A program made the position numbers and the translations under genes. From assembly GCF_000373745.1 (NCBI RefSeq), contig NZ_KB892293.1:1-44770 (forward strand): 44,770 bases of DNA, in the 5' to 3' direction. The notes beneath the pieces were generated by a model that made no database searches, had not been told where the DNA came from, and saw nothing but the letters and a program-made list of their open reading frames with translations. This DNA is from Oligella ureolytica DSM 18253 (GTDB taxonomy: Bacteria; Pseudomonadota; Gammaproteobacteria; Burkholderiales; Burkholderiaceae_B). Positions 7,922-16,329 of this stretch are shown one piece after another (the stretch's first letter is position 1; each line of letters begins with the position of its first letter).

Positions 7922-8226
7922 ACACTCCCCCTATTTCTTAATTATGATTATCTGTCCATGAATACCCTGTTGCACTTTATAGTACTTCCTATACAGAATA
8001 AAATGGATGTAATGTGCATCACCCTAACTACAAATGAGGCTCTGAAACAAGGTCTAAGACAGCAAGCTCCGTATCCTTAATAAAATATCGGCAATGACCT
8101 TCCATCATTGCCGATATCAGATATATCAAAAGAATATCTTAAAAATCAGGTAATTCTCATCACATATTCTAATGCGCAACCCCTCTCACAACAAAATGAG
8201 CAACTTCAAATAGCAAACCAAGTAAG
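7922..8226. other. Intergenic region, LysR to IclR
   Basis: This 305-base gap holds the LysR promoter side and the IclR terminator hairpin at 8085-8117. Two short plus-strand ORFs in it (7895-8080 and 8108-8305) have no ribosome site or family features and are not called. Confidence 0.6.
8085..8117 (-). terminator. Rho-independent terminator of IclR gene
   Basis: A perfect 13-base stem (ATATCGGCAATGA and its complement) has a 7-base loop. Read on the minus strand it is followed by TTTTATT. It lies about 110 bases past the IclR stop. Confidence 0.8.
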
Positions 8227-8940
8227 TTATAAACTTAAATCTGGCGATAAACCTTCATTAACTAATAGTTTAGCCAACTCCTTTGATTTAGATATTAGCT
8301 CTTGAAGTGCCAGCTCTCTCTTAGCTGCATCAAAACGCGAGATTAAACCCGACACTGAGAGTGCGCCAAATATTTGATCATCGGAATCCAGCACTGGAAC
8401 AGCTACTGCGGCAACATCGGGGTCGCGCTCACCTAATGAAATATAAAAACCTTGCTCTTTTATCTTTTTATTAGATTCTTTCTTATCTAAAAAAGACAAT
8501 AATACATGACCCGTTGCACCTACATCCAAAGGTAGCAAAACCCCCTCTTCCAAATGATGACGCGCCGAACGTGGAGAGTTAACGCGGTACAAGCACTGAC
8601 GTTTCGTGCCACTACGAACGTAGTAAGCCGCTGTTTCATTTGTCGTCCGTACTAATTCTTGCAATATGGGTCTTACCAATTGCTCTATGTCTAGAGAGTT
8701 TCGATACAGCGTGCCTAACTGAAAAACATTTTTCCCTAAGCGGTAGTTGCCTGAAGAGGTCCTTTGTATATAAGAAAAATGCTCTAGCGTACCAATTAGG
8801 CGCAAGATAGTGCTCTTGTAGTAACCAGTTTTTGACGCGATACTTGCAAGACTAAGCTCTACCTCACCTTCTTTGAACGTTTCCAATATTGAGAGCGCTC
8901 GCTGAACAGACTCCACAAGATTATTATTTTTTGTCATCAT
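8227..8940 (-). CDS. IclR-family transcriptional regulator
   Basis: This 237-residue regulator has an N-terminal winged helix (VQRALSILETF, LSLASIASKTGYYKSTILRLIGTLE, YRLG) and a C-terminal GAF-like effector domain with VGATGHVLLSFL and DPDVAAVAVPVLDSDDQIFGALSVSG. The start at 8940 (ATGATG) follows AGTGAGTGA. It is divergent from the CoA-transferase/citryl-CoA-lyase/TTT operon, with a clear palindrome between them, so it is the likely regulator of that operon. Its own terminator is at 8085-8117. Confidence 0.9.
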   Translation of the reverse strand: MMTKNNNLVESVQRALSILETFKEGEVELSLASIASKTGYYKSTILRLIGTLEHFSYIQRTSSGNYRLGKNVFQLGTLYRNSLDIEQLVRPILQELVRTTNETAAYYVRSGTKRQCLYRVNSPRSARHHLEEGVLLPLDVGATGHVLLSFLDKKESNKKIKEQGFYISLGERDPDVAAVAVPVLDSDDQIFGALSVSGLISRFDAAKRELALQELISKSKELAKLLVNEGLSPDLSL

Positions 8941-9051
8941 TCACTCACTTAAAATGCTAAACGCCTCTTAACTAAGGGTTTTCCTTAGAAAGAATTCGTT
9001 GCTCTTACATTTATTATAAGCTATATTTTCGTTATGCCCAACAGAACTCAC

Positions 9052-9068
9052 ATTCTGTCTAACAGAAT
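9052..9068. promoter_or_regulatory. Candidate IclR operator
   Basis: The perfect dyad ATTCTGT-CTA-ACAGAAT lies 30 bases before the CoA-transferase start, with an extra half-site AACAGAA at 9040-9046. The 15-17 base dyad length is typical of IclR-family operators. Its closeness to the start codon favours repression of the operon; binding is inferred. Confidence 0.6.
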
Positions 9069-9097
9069 TTAATCATAAATGGTTTAAGAGGTAATAA

Positions 9098-10294
9098 GTG
9101 TCAAACGTTTTAAGTGGTATACGGGTTCTCGACCTTACCAATGTTTTAGCTGGTCCTTATTCTTGTTATTTACTCGCTCAGCTTGGTGCAGAAGTAATTA
9201 AAGTAGAGAGAGCAGACTCTGGTGACTTAGCGCGGCAGTTAGGAGCAGATTCTGAATTGAATCAAAAGAAAATGGGAGTATCTTTTTTGGCACAAAATGC
9301 TGGAAAAATGTCCATGACTCTCAATTTAAAAGATCCGGTCGGTAAAGAAATTTTTAAAAAATTAGTAAAAAATTCAGATGTCGTCGTTGAAAACTTTAGA
9401 GCCGGTGTGATGAAACGGCTTGAGTTAGATTACGACTCTTTAAAAGAGATTAATCCTAAACTCATCTATTGCTCAATTTCTGGTTTTGGTCAGGATGGCC
9501 CTATGGCACCACTGCAAGCTTACGACCAAATAGTCCAGGGATTATCTGGGGTGATGAGTGTTACTGGCGATGAAGAAACAGGTCCTTTACGGGTTGGATA
9601 TCCACTTTGCGACACCATAGGCGGTTTGACAGCATCATTTGCGATAAGCGCTGCACTCTATAGACGTTCTCAAACTAATCAAGGCGAAAACATTGACGTT
9701 TCAATGCTTGAATCAACGCTGAGCACAATGGGCTGGGTAGTATCAAACTGGTTAATAGCCGGTGTTGCACCGACTCGATTGGGCAATCAAAACATGACCG
9801 CGGCTCCTTCAGGTGCTTTTAAGACAAAAGACGGACTGTTAAATATTGCAGCGAATCAACAAAAACAGTTTGAACGCCTCTCTAAAATCGTTGGCCGTGA
9901 AACTTGGCTTTCAGATCCAAAGTTTAACGACAGAGAAGCACGTAAAGTAAATCGCGAAGAATTAAATAAAGAATTAGAAAATGCATTAAGCAAAAAAACT
10001 GCTAAGGAATGGGCTGCTTTATTAAACCAAAATGACGTACCTGCAGGTGAAGTGCAAAGCATTCCTGATGTTCTAGCACATCCACAAGTAGAAGCTCGTG
10101 ACTTTATCCAAAAAATCAGTAATGAGCAAGGACACGAGATAAACGTCGTAAGAGCAGGATTCAAACTCAGCTCAGGCGACCCTAAGCTTAATAGTTACCC
10201 CCCGGAACTAGGACAACATACAGAAGAACTGCTCCTTGAGCTTGGCTATAGCAGTGATGATTTGTCCTATTTCAAACAAGCGCAAATCATTTAG
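9098..10294 (+). CDS. Class III (CaiB/BaiF family) acyl-CoA transferase
   Basis: This 398-residue enzyme of the formyl-CoA transferase family moves CoA between carboxylates. Visible motifs are the N-terminal GIRVLDLTNVLAGPYSCYLLAQLGAEVIKVE segment, VENFRAGVMKRL, SISGFGQDGP and AYDQIVQGLSG. The catalytic aspartate is D172 in GYPLCDTIGG, matching FRC Asp169. The GTG start at 9098 is preceded by AAGAGG. It opens a seven-gene operon that ends in a tricarboxylate transporter. A citryl-CoA-lyase-like gene follows 8 bases later, so the acid it activates is probably cleaved by that enzyme. Substrate not proven. Confidence 0.9.
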   Translation: MSNVLSGIRVLDLTNVLAGPYSCYLLAQLGAEVIKVERADSGDLARQLGADSELNQKKMGVSFLAQNAGKMSMTLNLKDPVGKEIFKKLVKNSDVVVENFRAGVMKRLELDYDSLKEINPKLIYCSISGFGQDGPMAPLQAYDQIVQGLSGVMSVTGDEETGPLRVGYPLCDTIGGLTASFAISAALYRRSQTNQGENIDVSMLESTLSTMGWVVSNWLIAGVAPTRLGNQNMTAAPSGAFKTKDGLLNIAANQQKQFERLSKIVGRETWLSDPKFNDREARKVNREELNKELENALSKKTAKEWAALLNQNDVPAGEVQSIPDVLAHPQVEARDFIQKISNEQGHEINVVRAGFKLSSGDPKLNSYPPELGQHTEELLLELGYSSDDLSYFKQAQII

Positions 10295-10302
10295 GAAAAA
10301 AT

Positions 10303-11157
10303 ATGTCATTACACAATAACAGTGATAAACAACAAGCTGCAGACTGGTGGTCAACAAACATTATTCAAATGTCACCCGGTCACATAAATTTTCACGGTAC
10401 CCCTATTGAGAAATTGATTGGTAAAGTAAGTTTCACCTCAATGATTTGGTTCATGCTTAGGGGTGATTTACCTAATTCAGGACAAGAAGACTTATTCAAT
10501 GCTGCTCTAATGTCTAGCGTTGATCATGGCCCTCAAGCTCCGAGTATAGCCATTGCCCGTATGGCTTCAACGTGTGGTGTCGGCATTAATAACGCGATGG
10601 CATCAGCCATTAATGTTCTAGGCGATGTTCACGGCGGTGCAGGCGAGCAATGTTTACAGTTATTTCAAACTATTCAGACGCAGATTGATGCAGGCATTGA
10701 ACTACGAATAGCCACACAAGAAGTTCTTGAGTCTTATTTTAGTAGCGGAAACAAGTATGTTCCTGGCTATGGGCACCGCTTCCACCCCATTGATCCGCGC
10801 TCAGCCCCCCTTCTTCAGTTATTAGAAAAAACCGAACATAATCAAACGGTTACAGGCAACTATTCGGCTATCGCAAAAACGGTTGAATTAACGATCGCCA
10901 AGATTAAAAACAAACATATTCCAATCAACATAGACGGCGCAACTGCCGCTATTTATGGTGCACTAGGATTTCCAGCGGAACTATGTCGAGGTCTATTTAT
11001 TTTATCTCGCTCTGTCGGTATTTTGGCCCATGCTTGGGAACAACAACAAGAACCTACTCGCAATAAAGGCCCTTTACCCAAAGGTTGGCTATGGACTTAT
11101 ACAGGTAAAGATAGCAACAGCACAGAAATAAAAGAGGTAGTTAATCGTGAGCTTTAA
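10303..11157 (+). CDS. Citrate-synthase-fold lyase, citryl-CoA-lyase-like
   Basis: This 284-residue protein has the reduced citrate-synthase fold seen in stand-alone citryl-CoA-lyase-like proteins (full citrate synthases are about 400 residues or more). All three catalytic positions can be matched: H110 in GDVHGGAG, H158 in VPGYGHRFHP and D211 in INIDGATAA; DHGP (H75) is also present. The N-terminal small-domain part is short. With a CoA-transferase before it and an RraA-like oxoacid aldolase/decarboxylase after it, cleavage of a citryl-CoA-type thioester to acetyl-CoA plus an oxoacid is the simplest reading (inference); synthesis in the other direction cannot be excluded. It overlaps the next gene by 11 bases. 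Confidence 0.8.
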   Translation: MSLHNNSDKQQAADWWSTNIIQMSPGHINFHGTPIEKLIGKVSFTSMIWFMLRGDLPNSGQEDLFNAALMSSVDHGPQAPSIAIARMASTCGVGINNAMASAINVLGDVHGGAGEQCLQLFQTIQTQIDAGIELRIATQEVLESYFSSGNKYVPGYGHRFHPIDPRSAPLLQLLEKTEHNQTVTGNYSAIAKTVELTIAKIKNKHIPINIDGATAAIYGALGFPAELCRGLFILSRSVGILAHAWEQQQEPTRNKGPLPKGWLWTYTGKDSNSTEIKEVVNREL

Positions 11158-12121
11158 TGTACTAATTACCGCCCGAACAATTGACAATGAGGCTATTTCT
11201 CTACTAGAAAATGCGGGAATGAGCTTACATTTTTTAAGCACGAGTGACCAGCATGCGGAAATGCGTAACTTGCTTAAAACTCAGCCAATAAACGCAATTC
11301 TGTCAAGAACTCTCACCTTATCAGCTGATCTTTTAAAGTTAAACCCCGACTTAAAAATCATTGCAAGACACGGGGTCGGTTTTGATAACGTCGACATAGA
11401 AACGGCAACAAGCTTAGGGATTCCCGTCGTCAATACGCCTGGCACAAACGCCCAAAGTGTTGCTGAACTTGTTTTTGGACTGCTTTTATCATGTGCAAGA
11501 AATCTAGCTAATTCAACTCAAGAGGTCAAACAGCTAATTTGGGATAGGCAAAACCAAGGCCTTGAACTGCAAGGCAAAACCTTAGGCTTAGTCGGATTCG
11601 GTCGTATCGCTCAAAAGGTAGCAAATATTGCTAAAGGATTTGGTATGGAAGTCATTGCCTACGATCCTTATTGCAAAAATACAGACTTTCAGCTTTGTCC
11701 AACACTTGAGTCCTTATTAGAGCAGTCTGACGTCGTTTCTTTACATTGCCCTGCTAAAGAAGACGGCACTCCTTTATTAAGCTCGACTGAATTTTCTTGG
11801 ATGAAGAAAAGCGCCGTTCTTATTAATACTGCTAGAGGTAGCTTAATTGACGAATCAGCTCTTTCTGCATCACTAAATAACGGACATATAAAAGCAGTCG
11901 GTTTAGACACTCTTTCAAGTGAACCACCGGCAGAAAACAATCCACTGTTGAAGCATCAAAATATTGTTTTTAGTCCTCACATAGGAGGCAACACTGATAA
12001 TTCTCTAAGACAAACGGCAACCTCAGCGGCTAAACAAATTATTGATTATTTAACCAAGAATCATATCGATACAGACTGTTTAGTAAATCCACTTTTTAAG
12101 GTTCATCAAACACATGAATAA
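11147..12121 (+). CDS. D-isomer-specific 2-hydroxyacid dehydrogenase
   Basis: This 324-residue NAD(P)-dependent oxidoreductase resembles phosphoglycerate and hydroxypyruvate dehydrogenases without the ACT domain. Seen are the nucleotide motif GLVGFGRIA (148-155) with D173 after the second strand (an NAD preference), and the catalytic set R230 (NTARGSLID), E259 (SSEPP) and H278 (SPHIGG). The GTG start at 11147 lies inside the lyase gene and follows AAAGAGGTAG. In this operon it could interconvert the 2-oxoacid product of the lyase or aldolase and a D-2-hydroxyacid. Confidence 0.88.
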   Translation: MSFNVLITARTIDNEAISLLENAGMSLHFLSTSDQHAEMRNLLKTQPINAILSRTLTLSADLLKLNPDLKIIARHGVGFDNVDIETATSLGIPVVNTPGTNAQSVAELVFGLLLSCARNLANSTQEVKQLIWDRQNQGLELQGKTLGLVGFGRIAQKVANIAKGFGMEVIAYDPYCKNTDFQLCPTLESLLEQSDVVSLHCPAKEDGTPLLSSTEFSWMKKSAVLINTARGSLIDESALSASLNNGHIKAVGLDTLSSEPPAENNPLLKHQNIVFSPHIGGNTDNSLRQTATSAAKQIIDYLTKNHIDTDCLVNPLFKVHQTHE

Positions 12122-12827
12122 TCATCTTCTTAATGCACAAAATGCTGACTGGCCTATAGGTTTTATTATGAAGCCAAGAGTCTCAGTTATTAATAAAGAA
12201 CTCATCCAACAGTATCAATCTATCGCTACTGCGCTTATAAGTGACTGCTTAGGTCGTCATCACGGAAGTATAGGCCTAAAGGATTATCATCAGGCCTTAC
12301 TTCATGGTGGACTCTGCGGCAATGCTGTCACAGTAAGACTTAGGCCTGGCGACAACCTCATGTTGCATGCCGCCATTTTGAGTGCAGAAGAAGGTGACGT
12401 CATTGTTGTAGATGGTGGCGGCGATGTATCCACTGCCGTCATCGGTGGCTTAATGCGCACAACGGCAATAAAGAAAAAAATTGCTGGCTTCGTGATTGAT
12501 GGAGCAATCCGAGATCTTGACGAATGGTCCCAAGGCGAAATGCCAGTCTATGCAAAAGGACATACACATCGCGGACCAAGTAAAGATGGACCGGGAGAAC
12601 TAAACACGCCGATCGCATGCGCAGGCATGAATGTAAACCCAGGAGACTTGATTGTCGCTGATGCCGATGGTGTCGTGTGCGTAGCAGCAGAAATGGCAGA
12701 AGCATTGCTACCACGTTGCTTACAAAAAAGCGAGCATGAAGAAAAAATTCGTCAACAAAACCAGGCTGGCACACCCGATGTTGAACGTTTTTTAAACCTA
12801 TTAAAACAAAAAAAATGCCCACTCTAG
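12114..12827 (+). CDS. RraA-like / HMG-CHA aldolase family protein
   Basis: This 237-residue protein is of the RraA fold shared by 4-hydroxy-4-methyl-2-oxoglutarate/4-carboxy-4-hydroxy-2-oxoadipate aldolases and oxaloacetate decarboxylases. The active-site motif DGAIRD (R133, D134) and the upstream GDVIVVDGGGD and IGGL segments are present, as expected for the enzymatic branch rather than an RNase E inhibitor only. The start overlaps the dehydrogenase stop by 8 bases. The family removes oxaloacetate by decarboxylation or cleaves branched hydroxy-oxo tricarboxylates to pyruvate. Either fits a tricarboxylate-import operon. Confidence 0.87.
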   Translation: MNNHLLNAQNADWPIGFIMKPRVSVINKELIQQYQSIATALISDCLGRHHGSIGLKDYHQALLHGGLCGNAVTVRLRPGDNLMLHAAILSAEEGDVIVVDGGGDVSTAVIGGLMRTTAIKKKIAGFVIDGAIRDLDEWSQGEMPVYAKGHTHRGPSKDGPGELNTPIACAGMNVNPGDLIVADADGVVCVAAEMAEALLPRCLQKSEHEEKIRQQNQAGTPDVERFLNLLKQKKCPL

Positions 12828-12851
12828 CTTTTATACATTTAGGAGATAACA

Positions 12852-13817
12852 ATGAAAGCAAACAAAATCAAAATTCTATTAGGCGGCTTCTTAACGAGCA
12901 TATCGTTGCAGGCAGCTGTTGCAGACTATCCTAGCAAAGCGATTAACTTTGTGGTCCCATACCCACCAGGTGGCGGAACAGACATTTCTTCAAGATTACT
13001 AACTGATAAACTCTCAAAATTAAAAAGCTGGAATTTTATTGTAGAAAATAAAGCCGGTGCAGCTGGTAGTGTAGGGATCGCCTATATTGCACGACAAAAG
13101 CCTGATGGTTATCAAATAGCAATGGGTCAAACTTCTAACCTGACAATTAACCCAAATCTGAATAAAGCGATCACTTACAACCCATTAGAAGACTTTACTC
13201 CGATAACTATTGTAGGTTCACAGCCGACAGTGGTTGTCGTCGCTAATAATTCTCAATACACCAACTTCGAAGAAATACTGGCAGATGCAAAAAATGGAAA
13301 AACTCTAACTATGGGTACACCGGGCATTGGAACAGTAAGTCATCTCAGTATTGAGTACCTAGCCCAACTGGCAGACATAAAAATACGCCACATTCCTTAC
13401 CCTGGCGCTACCCCGGCAATTACTGAGGCGATGGGAGGACACTTAAGTTTTGCAGCGACTAGTCTACCAAGTGCTTTATCGCACATCCGTGCCGGTACGA
13501 TGCGCCCATTAATCGTGACATCTAAAGAACGCAATCAAGCCCTACCTGATGTTCCCACCGTGGCTGAATTAGGATTTGATGATTTCAATGTGATCGAATG
13601 GAAAGCGGTTATTGGCCCAGCAGGCATGAAAGATTCAGAAGTCAATACGTTAAACCAAGCCATCAATGAAGCATTAGTCGACCCAGAATTCATTGAAGCC
13701 ATGAGACGAGAAGGAAGTGACCCAGTTGGAGGGTCTTCAGAGGAGTTTCGTAAACTTTTAGAAGATGAATATGTTCGTTGGAAAGAAGTTTCAGAAAACG
13801 CTGGTTTAATTAAATAA
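12852..13817 (+). CDS. TTT transporter periplasmic binding protein (TctC/Bug family)
   Basis: This 321-residue extracytoplasmic solute receptor of the Bug family has a signal peptide (residues 1 to about 24, ending LQAAVA before DYPSK). The family signature VVPYPPGGGTDISSRLL follows, then VENKAGAAGSVG and PYPGATPAITEAMGGHLSFA, which form the carboxylate-binding loops. TAGGAG precedes the start at 12852. It delivers a carboxylate to the TctB/TctA membrane pair encoded just downstream. A strong hairpin separates it from tctB. Bug proteins vary widely in ligand, so citrate is only one candidate. Confidence 0.9.
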   Translation: MKANKIKILLGGFLTSISLQAAVADYPSKAINFVVPYPPGGGTDISSRLLTDKLSKLKSWNFIVENKAGAAGSVGIAYIARQKPDGYQIAMGQTSNLTINPNLNKAITYNPLEDFTPITIVGSQPTVVVVANNSQYTNFEEILADAKNGKTLTMGTPGIGTVSHLSIEYLAQLADIKIRHIPYPGATPAITEAMGGHLSFAATSLPSALSHIRAGTMRPLIVTSKERNQALPDVPTVAELGFDDFNVIEWKAVIGPAGMKDSEVNTLNQAINEALVDPEFIEAMRREGSDPVGGSSEEFRKLLEDEYVRWKEVSENAGLIK

Positions 13818-13824
13818 ATACTTT

Positions 13825-13857
13825 TCACCGCTACTTCTCAACAAAAAGTAGTGGTGA
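13825..13857 (+). promoter_or_regulatory. Intercistronic hairpin after the binding-protein gene
   Basis: A 12-base stem (TCACCGCTACTT at 13825-13836 with AAGTAGTGGTGA at 13846-13857, one G-U pair) has a 9-base loop between the tctC-like and tctB-like genes. There is no T-run, so it is probably an RNA-stabilising or attenuating hairpin that raises binding-protein yield over the membrane subunits. Confidence 0.65.
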
Positions 13858-13883
13858 CAGTTGTTACGGATGAGGTTTATTCC

Positions 13884-14333
13884 ATGAAACATAATGATTT
13901 AATGGAAATAACAGTAGGTATCTTTTTTTTGATACTCGGATTAGCAATGTTTTTCTATGCTAGGAACCATTACGAGGTAGGTGAACTAAGTCAAATGGGC
14001 CCCGGTTTCTTCCCTAGTGCCTTGGGCATTATTATGGCAGTTTTAGGGGGTTTAATCAGTATTAGTGGTATTGGAACCAGTGTTAAAGCAAGAGACTTGA
14101 ACTATAAGCCAGCGGCATTAATCACTTTGAGCATAATAGCATTTGCCTTTTTGATTGAAACTATTGGCGCTTTAATTGCTATTGCAGCTTTAGTTTTTAT
14201 TTCAACTGCTACTGAAAACAAATTAAATTGGCGCAAAAAACTCATCTTATTCATTGCCTTATTTATTATTGCTTTATTGGTTTTTAAGGTATCACTAGGA
14301 ATGAATTTTAGTCTTATTAAAGGAGTCCTTTAA
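13884..14333 (+). CDS. TTT transporter small membrane subunit (TctB-like)
   Basis: This 149-residue integral membrane protein has about four hydrophobic helices (residues about 7-25, 42-60, 72-97 and 115-135) and the family GxGFFP motif in QMGPGFFPSALG. The in-frame ORF begins at 13851, but GATGAGG lies before the ATG at 13884 and the preceding stretch falls in the hairpin, so 13884 is preferred. Its stop overlaps the tctA start as TAATG, giving coupled translation of the two membrane subunits. Confidence 0.85.
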   Translation: MKHNDLMEITVGIFFLILGLAMFFYARNHYEVGELSQMGPGFFPSALGIIMAVLGGLISISGIGTSVKARDLNYKPAALITLSIIAFAFLIETIGALIAIAALVFISTATENKLNWRKKLILFIALFIIALLVFKVSLGMNFSLIKGVL

Positions 14334-15856
14334 TGGATTTACTGTCCAATGCTTTATTAGGCCTAGGGGTTGCCCTCTCATTCAACAACCTACTCTATTG
14401 CTTCTTAGGGGTTTTAATAGGAACTTTTCTGGGTGTTATTCCAGGTGTTGGTGTGTTAGCAGCCATTTCAATGCTGTTTCCAATCACTTTTCACATGGAG
14501 CCTACAACCGCACTAATTATGCTAGCAGGCATCTGGTATGGTACAACGTTTGGTGGTAGCACCACATCCATCTTACTAAATGTACCCGGCACACCTAGTA
14601 ATGCAGTTACCTGCTTAGATGGTTACCCAATGGCGAAACAAGGTCGAGCTGGTGTGGCTTTGTTTATGACTACTATGGCCTCTTTAATCGGCTGCCTATT
14701 TGGTCTTTTAATACTCATGTTCTTTTCTCCAATCATAGCGAATTATGCGATTTCATTTGCCGCACCAGAATATTTTGCTTTGATGGTTCTCGGATTAGTA
14801 GCTGCTACGAGTATTTCTAATGGTTCTTTTTTTAAGGGTCTGCTTATGGTCGTGTTAGGCATCGCCATAGGTGTTGTCGGTACAGATATTTATACCGGTA
14901 GCCCCAGATTCGTTTTTGGAATACTAGACTTAAGTGATGGCGTTAGTCTAATTGCATTAGCAATGGGGGTATTCGGTGCAACTGAGGTAATTGCAAGTAT
15001 TGGCAAAGTAAATACACAGAAATTAAAAACCGAAAAAATAACGCTAAAAAGCATGTTACCCACTAAAAGTGATGTTAATAAATCGTGGGGACCAATGGCT
15101 AGAGGTTCAGGTATTGGCACTTTTTTTGGCACCCTGCCTGGCACCGGTCCTTCTTTAGCTGCTTTTGTATCTTACGCCATTGAAAAACGAGTATCTAAAA
15201 CCCCTGAGCGTTTTGGTCATGGCGCTATTGAAGGAATTATGGCACCAGAGACTTCCAACAGCTCTGCTGATATAACATCTTTTATCCCTACGCTTACACT
15301 AGGAATACCGGGCAGTCCAACCATGGCACTTATGCTAGGGGCATTGATGATCCACGGAATTGCACCGGGCCCACAACTTATGACAGAGCAGCCTGAATTA
15401 TTCTGGGGCTTAATCATGAGTTTTTGGATCGGAAATATATTATTAGTCCTTTTAAATATTCCACTAATTGGTTTATGGGTGCGTATTTTAACCGTGCCAT
15501 ATCATTATCTATTTCCTGCTGTACTTATGTTTATCTGCTTGGGCACATACAGCGTTAATTACAGTATTGTAGATATATTATTGGTTGCCGGTTTCGGTCT
15601 TGGAGGATATATCCTACGAGCTTTCTACTACCCGATGGCTCCATTAATCTTAGGATTTGTGTTAGGTCCTCTAATTGAACAAAACTTTCGACGCGCAATG
15701 TTGCTATCAGATGGCAGTTTTACTACCTTTATTGAACGACCGATTAGTTTAGTTATTTTAATAATTACATTAGCTTTAATGCTATGGGGAGTTTGGTCAA
15801 CAATAAAACAAAAGAGAAAATTAAAAGCTTTTAATACAATAAAGAATGCTGCTTAA
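14333..15856 (+). CDS. TTT transporter large membrane subunit (TctA-like)
   Basis: This 507-residue integral membrane protein with about 11-12 helices is the conserved TctA permease of secondary tripartite tricarboxylate transporters. Signatures are the repeated GxxPGxG-type loops: GTFLGVIPGVGVLAAISMLFP near the N-terminus and FFGTLPGTGPSLAAFVSYA in the middle, plus LGIPGSPTMALMLGALMIHGI. The length matches the family (about 500). It ends the operon; a strong terminator follows at 15881. Transport is expected to be driven by a proton or sodium gradient. Confidence 0.92.
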   Translation: MDLLSNALLGLGVALSFNNLLYCFLGVLIGTFLGVIPGVGVLAAISMLFPITFHMEPTTALIMLAGIWYGTTFGGSTTSILLNVPGTPSNAVTCLDGYPMAKQGRAGVALFMTTMASLIGCLFGLLILMFFSPIIANYAISFAAPEYFALMVLGLVAATSISNGSFFKGLLMVVLGIAIGVVGTDIYTGSPRFVFGILDLSDGVSLIALAMGVFGATEVIASIGKVNTQKLKTEKITLKSMLPTKSDVNKSWGPMARGSGIGTFFGTLPGTGPSLAAFVSYAIEKRVSKTPERFGHGAIEGIMAPETSNSSADITSFIPTLTLGIPGSPTMALMLGALMIHGIAPGPQLMTEQPELFWGLIMSFWIGNILLVLLNIPLIGLWVRILTVPYHYLFPAVLMFICLGTYSVNYSIVDILLVAGFGLGGYILRAFYYPMAPLILGFVLGPLIEQNFRRAMLLSDGSFTTFIERPISLVILIITLALMLWGVWSTIKQKRKLKAFNTIKNAA

Positions 15857-15880
15857 TCTTTGAGCTACAAATTGTTGCTG

Positions 15881-15912
15881 ACATGCTTAATTCTATTCAG
15901 AATTAAGCATGT
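15881..15912 (+). terminator. Terminator of TTT operon
   Basis: A perfect 14-base stem (ACATGCTTAATTCT and its complement) has a 4-base loop ATTC, followed by TTTAC, 25 bases past the tctA-like stop. Confidence 0.8.
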
Positions 15913-16116
15913 TTTACTTCATGAAACTGAGTTTTCATAGATAAATAATCTCTAGCTCTTCCACTCTATACGTAAGGCACTAACAGCATAGACAATCACC
16001 TCAGAAATCAATCGTATTAATTACCCCAACACCAATCTGATCAAACATTAAACAAACAACAACTAACACTTACAAATCAATCAATTAAAAGACTATTTCA
16101 AAGTTATTAATCGACT

Positions 16117-16137
16117 TATTCACAATTATTGTGAATA
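16117..16137. promoter_or_regulatory. 21-base perfect palindrome, candidate operator
   Basis: The arm TATTCACAAT (16117-16126), a central T and the exact complement (16128-16137) form the palindrome. A further half-site TATTCACA lies near 16178. The spacing is the reverse of a CRP site (TCACA outside-in), so CRP is unlikely. No local regulator gene is an obvious partner. Confidence 0.5.
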
Positions 16138-16329
16138 ACTTACTTGCTTAGTTTTACATGTTGAAAACTTTTTATATTTATTCACAGCAATTAATTTTTG
16201 TCTAATCGAAAAGGTGATTTTGTCGTAATTTAGATGGTGTTAGTTAACTCCCGGATATCACAGCAACGTCATTAAAGATACAATAACCTTCTTTATCATT
16301 GCCATTTTCTATGATAGGGAGAAGATAAT

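Larger units (their letters stand above)
15857..16329. other. Intergenic region after TTT operon
   Basis: This 473-base AT-rich gap contains the TTT-operon terminator (15881-15912) and a 21-base palindrome (16117-16137) upstream of the broken MFS gene. No ORF with family features was seen. Confidence 0.6.

Noticed and set aside
8108-8305. Plus-strand ORF of 65 codons overlapping the IclR terminator and 3' end
   Set aside because: Its start lies inside the terminator stem and it overlaps the IclR coding end; no support.
16117-16137. CRP or FNR site
   Set aside because: The dyad has TCACA and TGTGA in the reverse order to CRP and does not match the FNR consensus TTGAT-N4-ATCAA.
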